Below are positions 58,744 through 64,000 of a stretch of 64,000 nucleotides of DNA, one piece after another (positions within the stretch are counted from its first letter, which is position 1; the number at the start of each line of letters is the position of its first letter). Source of the DNA: Malachius bipustulatus (lineage: Eukaryota; Arthropoda; Insecta; Coleoptera; Melyridae). The stretch lies in assembly GCA_910589415.1 (NCBI GenBank), contig OU342639.1, positions 3,356,268 to 3,420,267 on the forward strand, given 5' to 3'. Under the pieces are notes generated by a model. The model saw only the letters and a list, made by a program, of their open reading frames with translations. It searched no databases and was not told where the DNA came from. The position numbers were made by a program, and so were the translations under genes.

Positions 58744-59611
58744 CAGTGTGACCCATTTGTTCTTGAAACACTCTGTAGAATCTTAATTTATGGTGCGATT
58801 TAAAAAAAATTCTTTTAAATCATATAGAGCTTGATAAACTATATTTTGGGAGCAAAAAGCGTCTCATATTCCTACAAAATCCAGGACCTACTAGATCAGT
58901 GTTTACTTGTAAAATCTCAAAAATTCATATTAGCGATTTTTTTAGAAAAAAACTGGGCACGCCACGGGATTCACCAGCCCTCAAAACGGTACTGTACTAA
59001 ATTTTATTGAAAATGTCAGAGTATAAGGATCTTGCAGTTATTTTAGAAATTCATAATAATTCTCCGAATTTTCATAAATTAATTTGAAAAAAGGTCAAAA
59101 TCTATCATAAGTAAAAATTAAAATTAAAAAAAGTTAACAAAAAGTTAAAAAGAAAATAAATAAAAAAAAATAAATAAATAAATAAAAAATTATAATTAAA
59201 AAATTAAAGTACCTACATTATCACCAACTAGACGTACAATTTATATTTTGTCTCTCTTGACCTTTTCGAAGAAATTAATGAAAATTCGGAGTTCTATTAT
59301 GAATTTCTAAAATAACTGCAAGATCCTTATTATTCTGACATTTCCAATAAAATTTAGTACAGTACCGTTTTGAGGGCTGGTGAATCCAGTAGCGTGCACA
59401 GTTTTTTTCTAAAAAAATCGCTAATATGAATTTTTGAGATTTTACAAGTAAACACTGATCTAGTAGGCCTTGGATTTTGTAGGAATGAGAAAGAAGCTTT
59501 TTGCTCCCAAAATATAGTTTATCAAGCTCTATGATTTAAAAGAAATTTCTTTAAAATCGCACCATAAATTAAGATTCTACAGGGTGTTTCAAGAACAAAT
59601 GGGTCACACTG
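58744..59611. mobile_element. 868-bp foldback element inserted in the transposase relic
   Basis: Ends CAGTGTGACCCATTTG inverted, flanked by TA at 58742-58743 and 59612-59613. Arms of ~400 bp match inward (GTTCTTGAAACAC, CTTAATTTATGGTGCGA, ATCTTGCAGTTATTTTAGAA) with an A-rich centre near 59170. A solo right arm is at 35551-35689. Confidence 0.85.
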
Positions 59612-59613
59612 TA

Positions 59614-60060
59614 TATGGACGGACGAGTCGAACTTCAGCAAAAATGAGTTTTTTATTCAGCAGAATACTCCATACTCATTATTATGCTCAGAAAAACCCT
59701 CATTTAGCCTTTGAACAGGATAATCAGTATCGCTTAAGTGTGAACGTGTGGGCTGGAGTTATTAGGGATAATTTATTAGGACCAATAGTGTTGACGACAC
59801 AGCGCTTATAAATGCGGAAATTTTTTTGAATTGGATAAATGAAATAACAACGGAAAGATGGATAGGTCATAATGGATCAGTAAATTTTCCACCAAGGTCT
59901 TCAGACCTAACCTCTCTGACCCACAATCTCTGGGGTCATATATAGGAACAATGTGTGTATAGACCTGCTTAAGTATCTGCCGAATGCGAAATGCTACTAC
60001 ATGAAACCGTCACTCCTCAGATGCTGCAACGTGTTCGTGCAGGTATTGTTACATCAAGCA
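59614..60060 (+). pseudogene. Tc1/mariner-like transposase relic, catalytic part
   Basis: WTDESNFSKN (59616-59645) holds the first catalytic Asp. Then come VWAGVIRDNLLGPIVL-type sequence (59744-59800), FLNWINEIT, WIGHNGSVNFPPRSSDLT (59860-59913), LWGHI, and TPQMLQRVRAGIV (60014-60052), in the usual order of this DDE/D transposase family. Frame changes and stops make it non-functional. The segment carrying the second catalytic Asp is missing or unreadable. Confidence 0.75.
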
Positions 60061-62411
60061 TAAAAAAAAACAAAATCGATGTCGAGTGCTGTTTGTACTT
60101 ATTTCCACTCAACAAATTTAAAGTTTTCAGTTTGTTTATAGATAAGAAGTAAAACAGTTTAATTACCTCTGCGTGGTATACGATAGTATCTGAAGAGATT
60201 CGCAGCAATCCAAATTCTCAATCTAAGTAATGAATTGTATTGTATTATTGTGTTGTATTGTAAAAGTATTGTCTGTTTGCTATTTAAATTTTTAATTAAG
60301 ATACCTACCTACGTTTTTCATAAAAATATAATTTAGCTAAACTAATGCGATACACACACCCATATAACTGTATCATTACCCTTACCTACATGTTTCGGGT
60401 GCATTTTTGCAATAACTACGTGCGCACGTACGCGTATAGGCACCTGTTATGTAGAAAAGTATGACATAACGGCGCTGAAACAATACAGGGGGAAATGCGC
60501 TTGAGGGATCGGGAATTCGAGAATAAAGCAGATGATGATGAAAGAAGCTTACGAACGGGCTGTGTCGGCTTCGACGTTCTGCCGCTATCACTGCGACTCG
60601 CACCTTCGCCCTTTCTCCTGTCTTTTGCTCTGCATGACAAAATATAGGTTGCACGCCAACGATCGTTCCTTCACACAGACCCTATCAAAGCGAGGGGAAA
60701 GCTTAAATTAGGGGATGATAGTATGATTATCGCATTTTTTACTGAAAAATAACCGCCAGCTTTCTTTTAAAAATATTGCTCACGTGATTTGAATAAGTAA
60801 ATAAATTACAATATGGATATTATATCGATTTTACGATTTTGATGAATTGTTATTGTGATAGTTTGTTATTTTAGGAAGATATTAGGAAGATAAATACAAA
60901 TATTTTGTCTTTACAAATCACAAGCACATGATAGAATTACAATAAGGCACTCTCAAAAATGTATTTTTGTATATTACACCCTCTTCGCTTCCTCATATCA
61001 AAACATTATTAAAGCAAAATTTTTACCCTGCCAATCTCAAGCACCATATGAAATTTCACGAAGCCTCTAAGCCTCAATACGGCAAGAAAATTTACTATTC
61101 AAAAGTGAAGTTTATCACAGCGTGTGTTTCTGATCACCTGTATAGAGAATACTGGTAGAGCAAAAAAAGATATGACTAAGTTTGTGGAAAAAGAAACAAC
61201 ACTGCCCTTGATAGAAAGAAAAGTACTTCGTATGCATGTCTACATACCTTAGAAAGTTGGAAAAATAAATGGCAAGTCCAACAAAATTTTAAACAATTAT
61301 CGTTGCAGGGATCCATCGTATACCTGATAATAATATATAAATCTATTTCAGTCCATTGTGATGGGTCCCAACATGAACAGCCATGCCACATTGATAAATT
61401 TTATTAAACTCAAGGAATTGGAAGAATTTGAATGCATACAATTCCGTTACAAATACTAAAAAAAAAACACACACACACACTATCATAAGTAATAGTAATA
61501 AAGCTAAACAGTTTTCAAAAAGTTATGATAAATTCGTAAAATCCTGGCAGGATCACCATGTGGTAATCTCGCATGCCAGCAAGTATATCACAGAGCTGAT
61601 GCTGCAAGGCCTACGAGATTATTACAAAGTATATACCTATGAAATCTTTTAGATATTGGACTCACTTTATTCCTTATAAATACATCCCATACTTATATTA
61701 ATAGTTGCGTGAATAATTTGAAGGTAGGTATATATCCATCCCGGTTTGTTTGTTACAGAAGATGTTTAAATGAAATAAAAGTTTCTTATTTCTAAGGATG
61801 CTCGCATGGTGGGGAAGGTGTAAAATCTGGGACCTAATCGCTAAATTCTACTATACGATCACCCTAAATCCTAAATCTAGATAATAAGACGGCAACGATC
61901 AAAAGACAGAGTTCACAGCGTCTTCGAGCTGAATAAATGCCAGAGAAGGGAATCAAGTGTCGCTGATTTGTGGGGCAGTTTCATTTAAGGTGGTAAGAAA
62001 ATCGAAGGGAAATAAATAGCGCGGGGGAAAGTTGCAGAGAATTAAAGGAAAAAACATAAATTAAAGAGAATACGGCAATGAAAAGATCGGACGAACCATT
62101 TACATTCATAGTAAGTCGTGAATGGGGTTGCACGCAATTAGGGCGGTCGGGCGGTAGGGTAAAGGGATGACTCGGGCTTCATCTTGGGGGTGCGCCAAGA
62201 CGCAGCATTGCCACTGCCACTCTCACTGCCGTTAAGATTTTGCTGTGCAAAAAAATAATTCTGTGCAAAACAGAGATCTCACTTTCCAAATTGATATGAC
62301 CACACTACAATAATTATTTTTTCATATTAAAATGCTGACAATTACTGATGAGAGTATAAAATATTGCTGGTATTTGGAAGCCTTCAAAGCAGTCACTTTG
62401 TCTCCTATATA
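60061..62411. other. Noncoding stretch
   Basis: No gene recognised. A (CA)n run at 61467-61482 and a GC-richer part at 62120-62240 are present. Confidence 0.3.
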
Positions 62412-63094
62412 CAGGTGTATCCATAATATTGGAAAAATATTTAAAGACAGATTCTTCGGTCTAAAATAAACAAAAAGTTTTCTATTAAGGTATATCCGGA
62501 AATGCACGGTTTTTGAGATACAGGGTGTCAAAAAAGATTATTTTTCTAGTTTTTTGAAGATATTTGGGGAACATGTTATATCATTGATATAACATTTCAG
62601 TTTTTTTTTATGCGCAATTTGCGGAGATTTTAGGGTTGTGCGACGTTTTTTTTTGCTTTTTACTTTCCATCTTCATTTTCCATCGAAACATCCAAAGCGA
62701 CTTTTCATGTGTATAGAAAAAAAGTCAATTATTTTGACTTTTTTTAAATTTTAAAATAATTTTTAATGTTTGGTTTTTAAAATTTGGCCCATCAGTGTCT
62801 TAGATATAAGGGGCAAAATAACTCCACGCAACCCTAAAATTTCCGCCATCGGCATAGGAAAAAAAATAGAGGTAAAAAAGTTGCGAATATCAATGATAAG
62901 ATCTGTACAAAAGCTGAATTCTGTATCTTATATGGTTCCCGAGACATCTTCAAAAAAATGTATTTTTTTTTTGAGAACCTCAAAAACAGTGCACATGTTA
63001 ATGTCCGGACACATGTTAATGGGTAATTTTTTATTTTTTGTTTATTTTTGACCAAAGAATCTGCCTTTTTTTGCAATATTATAAATACACCCTG
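62412..63094. mobile_element. ~0.68-kb foldback element, aged
   Basis: CAGGTGTATCCATAATATTG at the left is mirrored by CAATATTATAAATACACCCTG at the right, with further inverted matches inside (ATGCACGGTTTTTGAG against CTCAAAAACAGTGCAC). TA precedes the left end but not clearly the right end. Confidence 0.65.
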
Positions 63095-63171
63095 TTATTA
63101 TAACGTTTTATTATAACTATTACCTATAAATAAAAATAAAAAAAATTACGGTTTAGGTACATAAAGGTGAA

Positions 63172-63236
63172 GGAATCATCTCATTCCTGAAATTGAAGGA
63201 ATCTCACTCCATTCCTCCTGAAATTGAAGTACCTAT
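63172..63236 (+). repeat. Short imperfect tandem repeat, two ~30-bp units
   Basis: AAGGAATC..CTCATTCCTGAAATTG occurs twice with small changes, ending CCTGAAATTGAAGTACC. Confidence 0.6.
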
Positions 63237-63659
63237 CACTTCTTTAGATTAACGCATTCTTAAAATAATTAGACTGCTCGTACGTTTATTGATTTAATGT
63301 TTTATTGAAAAAATTAATTAATACTATTGTCAAGATGGTTAAAGCCAAGTCGAGGATTCCGTATTAGGTACCTAATTATAAGTCCGTGTTTGCAGCTCGA
63401 CGTACGAAAGCGAGCAAAGTCGTTCTCCTACACAGTAACACAGTGCACACGACCTGATGAAGCTGGACTCATGGTTACATTTTATTTTATTTTTTAATAA
63501 AAAAATACACTTTTGAGGACGACATCACTTTTCGAAAATCACTCAAACTCATTTCCACCGATCATGATCACCAAAAAAAAACAAAGTGGGAATTTTCCAA
63601 AATTCACCTGCCCACGATATACTTATGGGGTGACAACAATCTACCCTCGTTGTATGGCT

Positions 63660-64000
63660 AACATTTTTTTTTGCATTTTTTCAAAGCCAACTAGATCCCA
63701 GAGTTTTCATAGTCAACTTTTGTTTTTCTTATGCCCGCCTTATTGGATTTTCATGTCATTCTGTATTGAAAAAATTAGGGAAATCAAAAATCTATCACAT
63801 TAAAAAAATTCTTTTTCCGAAAACAAAAAGAAAATTTTATCGCCAAACGACGTCGTGTGACGTCGCAATATGACGTGACATTGCTTGACTTATGGTTATT
63901 TATGACATTCGGATGAATAAAGGTTCTTTTTTTCAAAAAAAGGAGAAGAAAGTTCGAATTTTTTTTTTTTTGTGATCGATTTTTGGTTTCCTCAATTTTT
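63660..64000 (+). mobile_element. Partial relative of the 52.4-kb foldback element (runs off right edge)
   Basis: CTAGATCCCAGAGTTTTCAT, AGTCAACTTTTGTTTTTCTTATG and the following segment match 52685-52800. It continues to the window end; its terminus is not seen. Confidence 0.65.

Overview
The window looks like AT-rich, repeat-dense insect nuclear DNA. Two arrays of the pentamer TCAGG (2800-2832 and 6474-6513) point to a beetle (Coleoptera), because TCAGG is the telomeric repeat in many beetles, including Tribolium. No complete cellular protein-coding gene is visible. The only candidate host exons are two short minus-strand exons near 57.3 and 58.0 kb. Their splice sites and codon phase agree, and they encode an acidic, low-complexity stretch typical of regulatory proteins. 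Several GC-rich islands (9.5, 12.9, 21.2-21.9, 40.1-40.8, 42.8-43.5, 50.9, 55.0-55.4, 56.3-56.8 kb) stand out and could be enhancers, untranslated exons or promoters of a large, intron-rich gene; this is inference.

Layout. 0-6.5 kb: the 3' part of one non-LTR retrotransposon (RNase H), an opposed, 5'-truncated endonuclease-RT element, a TCAGG array split by a 2.2-kb terminal-inverted-repeat element, then a 5'-truncated R1-clade (SART/TRAS-like) element followed directly by TCAGG repeats. 6.5-13.8 kb: a small TA-flanked element, noncoding DNA with GC-richer patches, and a 1.68-kb near-perfect palindromic element (10394-12076). 13.9-17.5 kb: two opposed Penelope-like fragments, a foldback element and hammerhead-like motifs. 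18-30 kb: three copies of an uncharacterised ~0.75-kb repeat, a GC-rich island, and a decayed Ty3/Gypsy copy with recognisable LTRs. 30-35 kb: a third Penelope-like copy split by two non-LTR insertions with visible target duplications, then a second Gypsy remnant. 35.5-39 kb: an RT fragment with a nested 146-bp element, a hAT-like element, and a satellite with a three-monomer higher-order period of ~544 bp. 39-50 kb: islands, a tRNA-derived SINE family (a third copy is at 23.8 kb), an RT fragment and more foldback elements. 52-64 kb: further long-inverted-repeat elements, the candidate host exons, and a Tc1/mariner-like transposase relic split by a foldback insertion.

The notable themes are telomere-type sequence inside the window, abundant palindromic TA-flanked elements ending in CAG(G/T), layered insertions whose order can be read, and hammerhead-ribozyme-like cores near Penelope-like sequence. 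All coding retroelement and transposase sequences seen are truncated or broken; nothing here looks like an intact autonomous element.
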